Notes under the pieces: model-generated | Seen by the model: the letters and a program-made list of their open reading frames with translations, nothing else | Databases searched by the model: none | Told to the model about the DNA's origin: nothing | Made by a program: the position numbers and the translations under genes | In this document: piece by piece, positions 1 to 11,850 of the stretch | How the letters are laid out: each line of letters starts with the position of its first letter | Position numbering within the stretch: position 1 is the first letter of the stretch | NCBI GenBank assembly: GCA_963969345.1 | Contig: OZ017769.1 | Span: 4,588,816-4,652,815 of the forward strand | DNA: 64,000 nucleotides | Reading direction: 5' to 3' | Source of the DNA: Turbatrix aceti | Lineage: Eukaryota; Nematoda; Chromadorea; Rhabditida; Panagrolaimidae

Positions 1-2
1 TT

Positions 3-3000
3 GGTAAAAAGTTTTTTGAATGTCGAACCATCGCCTACGTCCACTACTGCACGAAAGGGGACAAGTATGAGCCGAGGTTTCTTGTCATCTCCAAGTTCCG
101 GGTATTTATTCTCATTGGCAAGAATCCCGAGCATCTCAAAGTCGAGCGAAAGTTCAACATTCTGTCGTTACGGGCTCTTCAGATCGTTTCTCCTTCCAAT
201 GATGTGAGTTTTCGTTTTGAGAACCCCAAAAAATTTTTGTTTTGAGAACCCAAAAAATCGTTTCGAGAACCCAAAAGAATTCGTTTTGAGAACCCCAATA
301 GAAAATTTCGTTTCGAGAACCCAAAAAAACTGTTATCGTCCAAAATTACGGTTTCTTTTACGGTTTTTTGTTATTTTTGGTTATTTTTGGTTGTTTTTTT
401 GAAATTTTGAAGCTTATTTGACGTTTTCAGTTAAACCTATCATGGGAAGACCGCTCCGGGCGATCCATAGCCCGTGCCATGATTCGTTGCGAGGAACGCG
501 ACACTTCCGACCTTGCCCGAGATTTTCTGGCCACGCTGAAGCACTACTTCCCGGACGTTGGCCGCTCGCTCATGAACTTTGTCACCATCGTCCCGTCCCA
601 GCAGCTTCTCTCCGACTTCTCCGCTCTGCCGGAATCAACGCCGAAGCTGTTGTGCAACAACTTCCGTCGATCCTACGTCGCCGTGTGTGACTACTACGAT
701 CACAGGTATAAGGACGAGGTGATCTGGGACATTGAGCATATTTACTTCACAAACGACCTCCACGAACTCAGACTCGAGGATTTTGTACATCTGACGGTCA
801 AGGACCAGGTTACGATACTGGCTTCCATTCAGTTTTCGAATTATTTTACCGGAGTCTCCGTCGACGGCACGAAACTCACGTCTGACCATGTGGAGGCTCT
901 GTTTAATATTGTGAGAAGGTCACATTCGTTGCAATCCCTCAAATTGGTCAATTGCAACTTGCCAAAGTGAGTTTTGTCACTTTTTGATAGTTTTTACTGT
1001 TTTTGGGTAATTTTCAGAGATTTTGTATCGCATTTTGCGTCGGCGATCAGCGCGAATATCTACATTCCGCTCGAGACCGTTGATTTTTCTGGGAATAATC
1101 TGGAGGACAGGAAAGGGTTCCAGTCCCTATCCGTCGTGCTGCCGAAGCTGTCATCGCTCAGGTCGCTCAGCTTCGCCAACTGCAATATGTCTGAAAAGTG
1201 CATCGCCCTCCTGGCATCGGGTTTGATCAGCGGTTTTACGACAACCGAGTCTTCTACAGGTAAAAAACTCGATCTACGGAATCTGACGCTCTCCGGCAAC
1301 GCGGGCATCAAGGACGACATCAGCGAGCTCGTCAATTTTGTTTCGCTATGCACGAGTCTCCGGGTCATCGATCTTACGGGCACCGGAATCCTTGTCGACC
1401 GACTCTGGGGCAATCTCAAGCTCGGAGGCCTCCAGCTGGAAGTCTTGAGGCTGGGATCGTGCTCGACTGGAAAAAGGTCCAAGGATCATGCCAATGTCGT
1501 CAAAGAACTCTTTGGATGCATGGTCAACCTGAAGGAAATCGACTTTTCCGGCACGCCTCTTGGCCCGGAGCTTCTGATGGGCTTCCTCACGGGTCTGGCT
1601 AATAACAGCCAGGTGAGGGAGGTCACACTCAACCTGAATGGAGTTGTGGACAAGGTATCGGCCGGGGTCCTGGAGAAGTACCTCTGCGATTGCCCGATTG
1701 GGGCGTTGTCGATGCGGGACTGCTCGATGGAGACGGCGTTTTTGCCTGTACTGGCGTCCCTTCGACGGGTCCGGCAGCTGACGCGGCTCGATATCGGAGG
1801 ATCCAATGTCTACTCGCTCAAGAGCAACAAGAAGTACGCCGCGGTTTACACACATGTTTTGGACGAGATTGTCAAGTTGATGAACGAGAGCGTGAGTTTT
1901 TTTAATAAAAAAAAAGTGTTTATAAATTTGAAAACAGAAATTTTACAAAAAAATGAAATAATTGTTTTATTTAAAATTTGGTTTTAAATGGAAAAAAGTA
2001 GTTCTTAATTTTTTTATTTAAAAAAGTTTGTTAAATTTGATTTTAAAAAATTGTTATTTCTTTTTAATTTAATTAAAAAATCGTTTTTAGAATTTTTTAT
2101 AAACAAATAAAAATAAAAATTGATTTTAATTTAAAAAATTAAAAAAAAATGTTTAATTTCGTTTCAAAAATTTGAATTTTCTGAGTTTTTTTTTCAGAAT
2201 TTGCAAGAACTGAACCTATCAGACAGCCGAATCGGCGACTCGGTCCACGTCATCCTCAACGCCCTCGGCATCTCGAAACTCGTCTTCCTCGACCTGTCCA
2301 ACAACGAGCTCGGCAACATCGGCGCGAGACTGCTCTCCAAGGCCCTGCAACTCAACCACTGCCTGCAGAAGCTGGTCATCGACCGCAACCAGATCACAGC
2401 AGAGGGCTTCCACGAAATCGCCTCTGCCCTGCGACTGAACACGACACTTCGCAGCCTTCCCACTCCGCTGATCGACGTCTCCGAAGCCCTGAGCAAGCCG
2501 GATCGAGCCCGCGTGCTGACTGCCATCACCGAGATCGAGCGCTGCCTGGAGAACAACCAGCTCGCGACAAAGCGCAGCGAAGAGCTCCGGCAGAAGGTTC
2601 TTCATAAGCTGAACAATCGCGCGGACAATTACGATATCAACTCGTCGGATTACAAGCGAATCATCTTTTTTGAGGTTATCAAGGCCATTTCGGACTTTGG
2701 AACTCGTTCTCCTGTCTGTGTGGGAATTGACGATGTTGTCGAATCCATCGTTGGCACGCTACAACGCCTGGCCATCGAGAACGACGATCACGCGCTGAAC
2801 AGGCTCCGCGACGATCTCGGACTGCGCCACGTCGACATTGCCCAGTCCAGTGCAATCAGCGGCGACGACAGCGATACGGTCGCTGCCGCGGCCCAGGAAT
2901 CGCACATCCGAAAGACTGTCACGCAGCTCGTCGAGACTCATCTTACGGAAACTGCCTGGGCTACGGTGTTTGTCAAGGCCGATAGGCTGCTTTCGTCGGT

Positions 3001-4167
3001 GCATGGACTCAAGCTGAGGCCGTCGTTCTCGGCGGAGCCAATCGACAACTCCGTCCACTCGGGCTTCCTCAAGCACACACATCGGCCTGCCAGCATCATC
3101 CAGGGTTCAGGCTCACCGTCGAGAACTGAGTCTCTCACTGAGCTCAACGGAGGCGGGCAGCCCTTGGTCCACCTCAACAAGACTCGACCAAAGCCTCCTC
3201 ACATGCTCAGGAAAAATCGGGTGAGTGTTGGGGCGTTTTGCAATAAAAAAAGTACAAAAAGCGGTAAAATTCAGTATAAAACACCCATAAGTGGCCTAAA
3301 AACAAAAGTTATAAAATTCGGGTCGAGAAATGTTATTCACTTTTACGATTGAACGAAAAGTAACAAAATCTTGTCAAAAACTGTTATTCACTTTTACGAT
3401 GGAACCAAAAACATCAAAATTCGTGCCGAGAAACGTTACGTTATGAATTTTTTGATCGAAACAAAAGTAACAAAATGTTGAAGAAAAATGTTACTTTCAA
3501 ACGAACTCGAATTACGGTCAAAAAAAATACGAGTAGATGTATCGTAAACCGTTTCTTGACGTAAACATTTCTTTTCGGCCTCTGTTTTTTGTGTTAATGC
3601 TCAAAAACAATTCAGGGAAAAAAAACTGCTTGAAAATTTTTTTGTGATGAATTATTATTTCAGACCGCTTCCGCCACCGGCGGCACAGCAACACCGTCTG
3701 ACGCCACTCCTCCCACCTCGCACCGCCACCTCTCGACCCTCTCAAACGGGAACTCAGGTCCGATGAACCATTCAACAACGTCCAATCAATCTTCTGCGTC
3801 GTCCTCCGGCGCAGACTCTGGATCTTCGCCGTTCCACTCCCACCACCGTCCTGCCCTGCTCCCTCCCTCGCCGTCCCCGCTCCACGCCTCAATCGTCTCC
3901 GAAGGCGATAGCCAGACGCCGCCACCCATCCCACGACGCATCGGGGGCCCAGCTCCTCCGAGGTTACCACCGAAGCCGGATTCGCCCGCAAAATCGCCGA
4001 CGACGCTGCTCAAGTTCAACGCCTTCGCCGCGGCCGCTGTCGCTGCTGCGAGCAAGGGCAACGGCTCGTACGACGATGATGACGACGACGACGACAACGG
4101 CGGCGGCGGCGGCGATGGACTGGTCAGGGGCGGCGACACGGGAGATCTCATCAGTGACAGGTTCTGA
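3..4167 (+). CDS. crml-1: CARMIL family protein (actin capping protein regulator), 5'-partial
   Basis: CARMIL proteins bind actin capping protein and tune barbed-end capping at the membrane. I read five exons: 3-203, 431-966, 1018-1891, 2198-3220 and 3664-4167, giving 1045 residues with the N-terminus missing. The first exon is the end of the PH-like domain. Exon 2 has the conserved CARMIL block around 'EVIWDIEHIYF'. Exons 3-4 carry the leucine-rich repeats, and the helical dimerisation region follows 'LPTPLIDVSEAL'. Near 3160-3190 the capping-protein-interaction motif reads LVHLNKTRPK, fitting LxHxTxxRPK except Asn for Thr. The last exon is Ser/Pro/His-rich with an Ala run, an Asp run and a Gly run, as expected of a disordered tail. 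Phases agree at all four introns. Comparison with the human protein is from knowledge of the family. The assignment is secure; the exact C-terminus is less so. Confidence 0.9.
209..331 (+). repeat. Tandem intronic repeat, about 22-bp unit
   Basis: Five imperfect copies of a unit resembling TTCGTTTTGAGAACCCAAAA lie head to tail in the first CARMIL intron. The same word (TTCG...GAGAACCC) recurs in the Maelstrom intron near 38655 and 39300, and looser relatives occur near 26455 and 36830. Confidence 0.75.
3285..3510 (+). repeat. Degenerate direct repeats in CARMIL intron 4
   Basis: Two copies of TGTTATTCACTTTTACGAT followed by related GTAACAAAAT words recur at a spacing of roughly 60-80 bases. 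The segment also has TTCGGGTCGAGAAATGTTA and TTCGTGCCGAGAAACGTTA, relatives of the TTCG...GAGAACC word seen elsewhere in the window. No coding content. Confidence 0.55.
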
Positions 4168-4864
4168 GTTTTGGGTCGGGCTTCATCAACTTCGCTCCGC
4201 TTTCTGGCAAGCAACAAATTCAAGAGAGAATATCTTATCTACTAAAAACGCAAACTTCCGTGGTATCCCGCCTCCTTCTGACTCGTCATGAATATTCTTC
4301 TGATTCTTTGCAATAGTTGCAACTTTTTACACCAAAAAGTCCCCTAGCTTGTTTGTATTCCTCCCCCCACGTCGTCTGATTTTGACGGGTTTGTACACTT
4401 CTTCCTCCGCCCCCTGCAACTTTGGCGAGTTGGCTAATCAGGCATGACGATAAATTAAACGCATGTAGGCTCGACTTGAGTCGGAGGAAATGAAAATGTT
4501 TTCCGACGGGGATAAACCTGGTCGGGAACGGGGAAAAACAGATTTTTTTTATAATTTTTGCAAAATTTTGTTCCCTAAAACGTAAAATTGGACTTTTCAC
4601 AAAGAAAATTTTAGACAAAAATTGTAATTATCAAAAATTCTGAAAAAAAACAAATAGAAAACCTAGGTTTTATTAGAAAACCATTGCATGCAATCAGTCG
4701 ACACTCCATGACGCACAGTTTCGGTAGAAGTGTTTGGCGTTCATATTCACGATAACAGTAACTGCTCTTCCCTTTGCACATGTTGACATGCTTAAAAAGA
4801 GCTGTATACAGCTAGTTGTGTCAGTGATATCAACTTTTTACATCCGAGTCGTCGTCCTCTTGCC
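4168..4864. other. Intergenic, CARMIL 3' side and promoter of next gene
   Basis: No convincing ORF, RNA gene or repeat was seen. It should hold the CARMIL 3' UTR and the upstream region of the gene starting at 4865. Confidence 0.6.
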
Positions 4865-6046
4865 ATGTCTACGCTTCCGAGCACTCTTAAATCAATCGAT
4901 GCTGCGCTTGCGAAAGTTCAGAGTGAGTTGATCCCACTACGAAGCTTCGAGATCACCAAATATCCCTTTATAGATCAAATGTCAAAAGTTACTGTAGGAT
5001 GCGTTGCTTATGCCAAGTTTGTAAAACAATTATACGAACTTATACAACGCCGTGAATTGATATCGACGTACAATAATGAAATGGTTGAACGCATTGATGC
5101 TGTCAAGGTCGAAATCAGTAAGAAACATGAGGAATTGGACGGCGAAGAGAAAGAACGCATCGCTAATATTATTTATGAATATGAAGACAAGACCGCCAAA
5201 TTGCCTGTCATTGCTGATGTAGAATTGGTCACCGAAGAAGAAGTTGAGCCACATAAACTCGCTCCGCCGCTTCAAATTCTCAACAGCACAGTTCAAAAGT
5301 ATGCCACGAGATATTACGACGAGTACAAATATATTTCTGACCAAGAAAACTTTTTTCATGCATCTGCTAGTTCTGTTTGGAGGAAATACGTTGGTACACC
5401 GTCAGATGCGGATATTGATCGCTGGACCAACAAGTTGTTGTCCGCAGCAGCCTTGCCAACAACTCAGCAGTATCCGTTATCGCTCACAGACGTCGACAGG
5501 ATTATTCATTCGAATAATGTATTTATGTTTCGTGACTTAGAAAATTTTTTTGTTATTTATGACGCTTCACTTCGCATTATCTTAACTAATATTCCAATTT
5601 CGTCAGATTCGTCACTATACGGCCGTTATATAGTTATCTACGACTCGGTATCTAAAAGATTTTATCCGGTTTCCGAACACACAAAAAAGGTAGGTTTCAA
5701 AATTTACTGTTTTGTCTAATTGCGGCATAAACGCATTTTAGTGTTTAAAATTGTATTTACTGTCAAATAACATTTATTTCTGTTTAAGGGAAATTATTTC
5801 TGTTTTGAATGCTTTCATTTTGAACCAGCTAATCATGACTGCCAACGGCACTGCCCAATATGTCTGTGCGAAGACAAACATTCTCGTTGTTTCAAGCCAT
5901 ATCCGGAATCCGAAGCCAAGATTTGCGACAAGTGCTCCGCTTTTTGCCAAACAACAGACTGCTACGAAGCCCACCGGAAGATCTGTCCTTTGCCCGTTCA
6001 ACGAACCCACGACGACGTTCTTCAATTCATCAAAAGTACATTTTGA
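4865..6046 (+). CDS. Polinton-type DNA polymerase B N-terminal/zinc-module-like protein, lacking the polymerase domain
   Basis: Two exons, 4865-5689 and 5789-6046, joined in phase 0 across a 99-base intron, give about 360 residues. The first 275 residues are charged and helical, then carry a segment (around 'LYGRYIVIYD') like the region just before the zinc module in Polinton/Maverick-type protein-primed B polymerases. Exon 2 is a dense Cys/His module: CFEC, a DC-x3-HC-x2-C-x-C run, CDKC, then a C-x2-H-x4-C ending. That spacing is typical of those polymerases and of related nematode proteins. No exonuclease or polymerase motif follows and the frame stops at 6044-6046. It may be a domesticated fragment, a decaying element whose downstream part is lost, or the 5' part of a longer gene using a donor near 6035. 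Family placement is by pattern only. Confidence 0.55.
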
Positions 6047-6532
6047 TCACACATCGTCATCATTCTCAGTTTTTTGTTACTGATTGCATTTTTTGACCGA
6101 CTTTGTAGCCCTAATTATTTTGTTTTCTCAAAATATATAATTTTTTATATTTTGTTTCGGATTCTCCATCAAAAATTTACGTCGATCACTTGTATCCTTT
6201 TACTTCAATTGATTTTACCCTTTGGGGAAAAAGGCGGATTGGGCCGAAAAAAATCCGGCCCGTTGCCACCCTTGACAGTCCTCCTACACTTTTTTTTGGC
6301 TTCGATCCCTCAGCACGAATCTTGACAAGCACATTTATGTATTTGGCATAAAACAAAAATTTTGGGCGACTTACAACGTGATAAATAGTTTAATTTGGGA
6401 AAAAACACAAGTTTAGAGTGAACAATGTTAGTAGTACCGAAGAGTTCTTGCATTACCTGGTTACAACAGTCGCGTGGCTGCTTGCTGGCTCGTTCGCGTT
6501 TGTTTAGTTACATGACTTCAAATTCTTGAAAC
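6047..6532. other. Intergenic, with a fragment of the CAAGGAAA MITE
   Basis: The stretch around 6125-6195 (GATTCTCCATCAAAAA, then ACGTCGATCA) matches the interior of the MITE copies at 7493 and 58819, so a decayed third copy lies here. The rest is probably the 3' UTRs of the two convergent genes. Confidence 0.55.
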
Positions 6533-9500
6533 TCACTCGCCGTTGAGTTGTGGTTCGTTTTCGGACCTCGCAGAAACGGGCTGCGATGGCTGGGCGCTTG
6601 ATTCCGTGTCGGACCTCGCGGAAGGCGGCTGCGAGTCCGAATCATTGTTCATCGAGTTATCCGACATTCCGCCGTCAAATTCGGTGCTGATATCCGCAAG
6701 ATTGTTCGCAGACAGATTCTCCGTCAGCCTCGGAGAACGATCGCCGGTCAGCGTCGACGATTTTCGTGGCTTTGTATTGCTAAGGATTTTCTGGAAATGC
6801 GCTTCCGCATCCGCGCCCGAAACGCTGACTCCGGCTCCCGCCTGCTTCGGCGTGTTTTTCATGAGTCCACCGAAGAACGACAGAATGGGGCTGTTGCTGA
6901 CGGTGGCGTTGGGCATCTGGTTGATCTTCAGCTGATCGTTCTTCGACCCGTTCGCGCCGGCGATGATTTTGTCGTGCAGTCGCAGAAGCCAAGTCTCGTC
7001 GTCGTCGTATTCGCCGTCGATCGGGTTCTGATTCGAAGTCGAGAACCTTCCAGAATCATCTGCAGTGCCCTGGGGCAGTTCTTCGTCCGGCAAGATTTCG
7101 CGGATGATTTCGAGCTTTTTGCTGCTGTCCCAGCCGGCAGGGACGAAAACAGAGTCCGGGTCGACGATGATGGCGCCGGAGGTGAAGGGAAAACCGTAGA
7201 CACGGTGAGTGATGTATTTGTTCAGCAGCTGGATGTTTTTCTTGTTTTTCGAGGATACGTAGACCTGGAAATAGTAGAAATTTTGGGTTTTGCAGAAAAA
7301 GCATGAAACCGGTGTAGAAATCAGGCCGGCGGAAATTTTGAGGCTACGTTCCATTTTTTTATTCGCAATTTTAGGACCATTTTCCCCGGAAAAAAAATAG
7401 AATACTTCAAACACTAAAAAAATTTGAAAAAAAATGCTGTCGAATTTTTTCTCAAAAGCGAAAATTTTTTGTTTTTTTTAAGAATTATCTTACAAGGAAA
7501 GTGTCAGGGTTCATTTTGGAATTTCTTCACGAAACTTTGCCAAAAGTTTGATTTTACTATGAAGAAGTTTATACTGAAAAATTCAGTTGCACCGCTCATG
7601 ATCTGACAGAGTTACGGTAGTCGAAAATCACGTTTTTGCCATTTTTAACGATTTTTGGCACGTTCTAGCTAAACAACTACGGCATTTTCAGAACCAAGTT
7701 GTGTATCAGTCGACGTATTTCGTTATGGAGAATCAGTTAAAAATATAATAACGTAGGGTTGTGACCAAGGCATAAAATCCGGCCGGCCGGCCGCAAAAGC
7801 CGGCACGGCCGGCCGGCCGCGGCCGGCTGCGGGCCGGCTTTTCGATTCAAGGCCGGCCGAAAAAGCCGGGAAAAGCCGGAAAAATATTCGAAAGTTGATT
7901 TTTTTCGAAAAAAGTATGATTTTCTGACGTTTTTGTGCTTCATTCGTCTTTTTTTTACTTTTTACCACAGGGGAATTTATTATTATGCATTTTTCCATAA
8001 TATTAGGTTGTTTCCAAAAAAATTTTTTTTCTAAATTTGGTCAAATTTTGCGAAAATAACCCTAAAATAAAGCACGAAAATTTTTTTCAAAAAAAAGGCC
8101 GCGGCCGCGGCCGGCCCGGCTTCGGCCTGAAAATTTAGGCCGGCCGCAAGCCGGCCGGCGGCCTGATTTTTAGGCCGGTTTTATGCCTTGGTTGTGACCT
8201 TGAAAAATGCCGAAACCAATGTTGGCATTGTGACCTCTTTTTAAATGCAAATTTCGGCATTTTTTAAGGTGGCAAACCTAAATTTTTATATTTTTATCTG
8301 ATTCTCCATGCAAAACTACGTCGGTTGATGCACACCCTGATTTTGAAAATAACGTTGTTTGTTATCTAGAACGTGCCAAAAATCGTCAAAAATGGCAAAA
8401 ACGTGATTTTCGACTACCGTAACTCTGTCAGATCGTGAGCGGTGCAACTGAATTTTTCAGTATAAACTTTTCATAGCTTTTCCGTCGTCTGGCAAAGTTT
8501 CGTGAAGAAATTCCAAAATGAACCCTGACACTTTCCTTGTTAGCAAAGTTCGACCGAATTCTGAACAAATTTTTGGTCAAAGTAATAAAAAATAAATATT
8601 TGGTAAAATGCTAAATAATTAAAAAAAAGTAAAAAAAATGACAGTTGAGATACTAAAATATTTTATCCTCTCTGAAAACGCAGCCCAATTTTTTTTCCGG
8701 CAGTCTGATTTTTTTGCAGTCAAAAAAACCCACCACAGCAGCACCGATCCTCATTGCGAACTTCCGAACATGGAATTGTAGGCGGTTGAGATTCGGCTCG
8801 TCGGCCTGAGAATACGTGTCCGATTTGGTCACCACGATGACGATCGGGGCCCCAACGTTGTCCTGCAGGATGATGTCCTCGAGTGGAAGGGTCACATCCA
8901 GGTGCACCGCCTCGCTGTCGTGCTGCGTCGACGTGTCCAGTGGCTCCACGTACTCCTGCCAGTAGCGCACCTCTGAAAACACCCAAACGTACAAAAATGC
9001 ATAATGTACACAAAAAATCCAACTTACGAGCCTGCTGACACTCTGTGACCTCTTCCGGAGAGTACGATTCCCTAATCTGATGCCTGATGACGTCAATCCA
9101 CTTCTCGAGGCACGGAATGACTTTGTCGGGCGGGTTGAGGCTGACCGTGACCAGGAAACACACCTGGCTGAGTTTCGGGGGTAGCGCAAACTTCAAAAGT
9201 GGCTCGAAGCAGTCGTAGCCACTCAGCGTGTAGATGGGCAGGTTGATGGACTCTGCGTTGCCAATCGCGGCGTTGGCAGAGCCCAGTTGGTACGCGTAGC
9301 TGCTGTCCTTGAGCGTAGACTGGATGTTCATCAGGTTGTACTCCAGGGCAGACGAGAAGCAGTGGGTCGTGTCCAGCTTGCAGTACTGCCTCAGGAGGGA
9401 CGTCTTGCCCGCTCCGTCGTCGCCGGTGATCACGACAGCGCCCTGGGGAGATTGAGAAGTCTTGGGGCCGACTTCGGACATTATATCCGCCCTGAAAAGT

Positions 9501-9613
9501 TAAAAAGCGTAAAAAATGGTAAAATGAGAAAAAACAAACCAAAGATTCTTCTCTTCCTCCTCGACGACGTGGGTGATGTCGAGGACGTTGGGTACCGCCG
9601 TGAGAGTCGCCAT
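6533..9613 (-). CDS. dli-1: Cytoplasmic dynein 1 light intermediate chain
   Basis: This subunit links the dynein heavy chain to cargo adaptors. Minus-strand exons are 9613-9540, 9491-9028, 8972-8734 and 7264-6533, with matching phases, giving 502 residues (the human protein has about 520). The second exon carries a P-loop (GDDGAGKTS) in the Ras-like fold, and the third has IVIVVTKSD, a G4-like motif. The fourth starts with VYVSSKNKKNIQLL and continues through YGFPF and VFVPAGWD, the conserved end of the GTPase-like domain. The C-terminal half is Ser/Pro-rich and holds the adaptor-binding helix region in this family. The 1.47-kb intron between exons 3 and 4 is filled by a MITE with a second element inserted in it. 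No frame damage is seen. Confidence 0.9.
7493..8539. mobile_element. Palindromic MITE (copy A), PIF/Harbinger-like, interrupted
   Basis: The ends are inverted repeats starting CAAGGAAAGTGTCAGGGTTC and extending more than 100 bp. They are flanked by a 3-bp TTA duplication (7490-7492 and 8540-8542). Without the nested insertion (7766-8198) it is about 614 bp, close to the 616 bp of copy B at 58819. A 3-bp TNA target is known for PIF/Harbinger elements; that class is inferred. It lies in an intron of the dynein light intermediate chain gene and encodes nothing. Confidence 0.85.
7766..8190. mobile_element. Nested hAT-like element with GGCCGGCC core
   Basis: A 425-bp insertion inside the MITE. 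The ends are perfect inverted repeats (CAAGGCATAAAA / TTTTATGCCTTG), flanked by a perfect 8-bp duplication GTTGTGAC (7758-7765 and 8191-8198). Both subterminal regions are built from GGCCGG words. Copy B of the MITE lacks this sequence, which gives an empty site for comparison. The 8-bp duplication points to a hAT-type transposase acting in trans; no ORF of its own. Confidence 0.85.
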
Positions 9614-9876
9614 GTCTTCCTGGAAAAAAATAAGGGATAAAAAAGGATTTGCACTGGGGCAAACGCTTCCAGGCAAAAAAAATCCAAAAAACCATGAAAA
9701 CACGGCTAAAAATCTCAAAAAAAACCCAACCCCTCCAAAATCAATCAAAATATGATTCTACGGTTAAAAACCGGCAATTTCAACCCTCAAAAGTCAATCA
9801 AAACCGTTTATACGAAAAACAAAAACATGGAAACAGTTGAGACCATCAATGGATGACGCAAGGTGGAAGTAACAAA

Positions 9877-10233
9877 TCAGGCTTCGCTGTCTTCGGCAGC
9901 TCCGACGTAGAGAACGTTGTTACACCTGAAACCATCAAACAATATAAAACTATCGTAAACGCATTGTAAAAAAACCAACCGTATAAGAATTTCACCGAGC
10001 GCGCCCTGGTTGATGCCGTCGATGTACTCCTCGGCGTTCGCCATCTGAACGTTCATGTACCCGTCCACGGCGATGAGAATGCCTGCAAAAAATATATAAT
10101 TAAATATTACACAAGATAAGGAAAGCCAAAACAAACCTCGGTACTCCATGCCCCATTTGAGTTTGCAGACGACGTTTTTGCCGCTCAGAGAGTTGAGGAA
10201 GGGCTTGGGGTTCACGATGTTGGTCGCGCTCAT
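9877..10233 (-). CDS. snr-5: Small nuclear ribonucleoprotein Sm F
   Basis: Sm F is a core subunit of the heptameric Sm ring on spliceosomal snRNAs. Minus-strand exons 10233-10137, 10082-9980 and 9925-9877 join in phase to 82 residues, the usual length. Diagnostic strings are [35 protein letters not shown] and RCNNVLYV, covering the Sm1 and Sm2 motifs. The tail is short and acidic. It is divergent from the HSBP1 gene with about 0.5 kb between start codons. Confidence 0.95.
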   Translation of the reverse strand: MSATNIVNPKPFLNSLSGKNVVCKLKWGMEYRGLFWLSLSCVIFNYIFFAGILIAVDGYMNVQMANAEEYIDGINQGALGEILIRLVFLQCVYDSFILFDGFRCNNVLYVGAAEDSEA

Positions 10234-10749
10234 CGTGTCTGAAGAGTCAAAGATAGCAAGATCCGAGAACAAAAGTGACGAGAACAGATGACGTAAAACC
10301 CAGTTGAAATTGTACAAAAGCACGAAAACGGACAGCTTGTATGCTTGCGCGCAACCTGCGCGTGGATACCCGCCCGAAGACGCACGGGAATGTAATTTGG
10401 TTTTGCTTGACAAAAGAAAGAACGGACGAACGCGTTTGTCATCCTTCCTTCCACGCGACTTCCAGGACCTCGGGTCCGGTCCATTTCGCCGCCACTTTTG
10501 TGTTGTATGTCTCTTTAGTTTCACTGGTCGTTGTTGCTTGGTGGATGGACATTGCCTTGCGACAACATACTCTTTCAAGTCCTGTCCGGTGGCAGCTGGT
10601 TCGTCGCCAAAAGCGATGACCCAAGTAGCGAGTGACTGGCGCTTCGTGCTTTTTTTGTCTGTTTTCCAGAATTTTTCACTCAATTTAACTGACGCTTGCT
10701 TTCATTTTTTGTTAACAAATTTGGTTATTTTTTTTTCAGTAAAAAAGCC
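10234..10749. promoter_or_regulatory. Shared upstream region of Sm F (-) and HSBP1 (+)
   Basis: The two genes are transcribed away from each other across this 516-bp segment. A TCTTCAG acceptor lies a few bases upstream of the Sm F start codon, and TTTTTTTTCAG lies just before the HSBP1 start codon (tract ending near 10739). Trans-splicing or a 5' UTR intron is therefore likely at both. No specific factor site was identified. Confidence 0.5.
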
Positions 10750-11247
10750 ATGTCAATTAATGCTTCAACCGAGGCCCTCAGCGAGCTTCCCGACACCTCC
10801 AGAGATGGGTACAACGAAATTCTCTCTGTCGTAAGTCTTTTAACGGCGATCAATCCTGAGCCCGGCCCGATGACATGTGTCAACTCGGGCTGCACTTACT
10901 CGGACATTTGAGTCGTTAAGTATGCAATAACCGTCACATAAATATACTTTCTTTGGTGATTTTGTTTCTATAAAAAACGGTAGTTACGTTCAGATACATT
11001 TTTTTGAAAGAAAAAACAGAAAAAAAATTTTTTGCGCCAGTATTTTTTCATAATCTGAATTTTTTATTCTTTGCAGATAAACGAAACCCTCAAATCCACC
11101 CAGGAGCGTTTTCAACAAATGCAGGAGACGGTGTTGAAGCGCCTCGACAACATGACGGATCAGCTGCAAGACCTCGAAAAGCGCGTCAACTGCATCATCG
11201 AGGAGGCAAACGAGACGTCGACCATCAACGAACCGGCGCGTCCCTGA
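10750..11247 (+). CDS. hsb-1: Heat shock factor binding protein 1-like
   Basis: HSBP1 is a small trimeric coiled-coil protein that binds the heat-shock factor trimer and damps its activity. Exons 10750-10830 and 11077-11247 join in phase 0, giving 83 residues. Residues 28 onward hold the heptad pattern of the family, including FQQMQETVLKRLDNM and DLEKRV, where the human protein has a very similar run. The 27-residue N-terminal exon is polar and not conserved. Confidence 0.85.
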
Positions 11248-11632
11248 ATCCATCCACCGCCCACCACCCATCGTCCACTACGAAGTCCTAAAGACAGCTC
11301 TTTTTTTTGGAGTTTTTACCTTGCCTATTACCTGTTCTGTTTCCATCCACCTGCTTCCGTTTATATTATTTGTAAGTAAGTTATTGCAATGCGATAAAAT
11401 TATGGTGTCAAAAAAATATGGTGAATGAATTGGCTGCTTTATTTCTCGGGGGACTGACTTTTAACCAAATACGACAACCGTATCGGTTTTACGGGCACCG
11501 GAGGGAGGGGAAAGAACCTGATGTGGGGTCGACATAAAACAGCCCGGGCCCATTTGGCTAATTCGGTGTCAAAAATAGAAAATTAAATGGACTATACAGG
11601 CTCAGTCTCGACAGTACAAAGGGAGTGCTCAC
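11248..11632. other. Intergenic, HSBP1 3' side
   Basis: No gene seen. It ends at the CAGGCATGTCA terminus that opens the large composite repeat. Confidence 0.5.
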
Positions 11633-11850
11633 CAGGCATGTCAAAAATCGGGGGTCGGCCCCGGGGGCCGCGGCCCCTTTCGGCCCCCCAGGGGCCGGGG
11701 CCGTTTTTTCTCGGCCCCCAAAGCCCCTTTTGGCCCTCCTTATATTTTTTTTGAAAAAAATCTAGCAAAGATTGCGCGTTCAACAAAAAGATGCGCGTGT
11801 TTTTTGTCCTTTTCTTTGGTTGTGATCTATCAACGGAATCAAGAGCCGCG

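Noticed and set aside
2219..2605. Minus-strand ORFs opposite the CARMIL LRR exon
   Set aside because: Shadow ORFs caused by GC-rich codon use on the coding strand.
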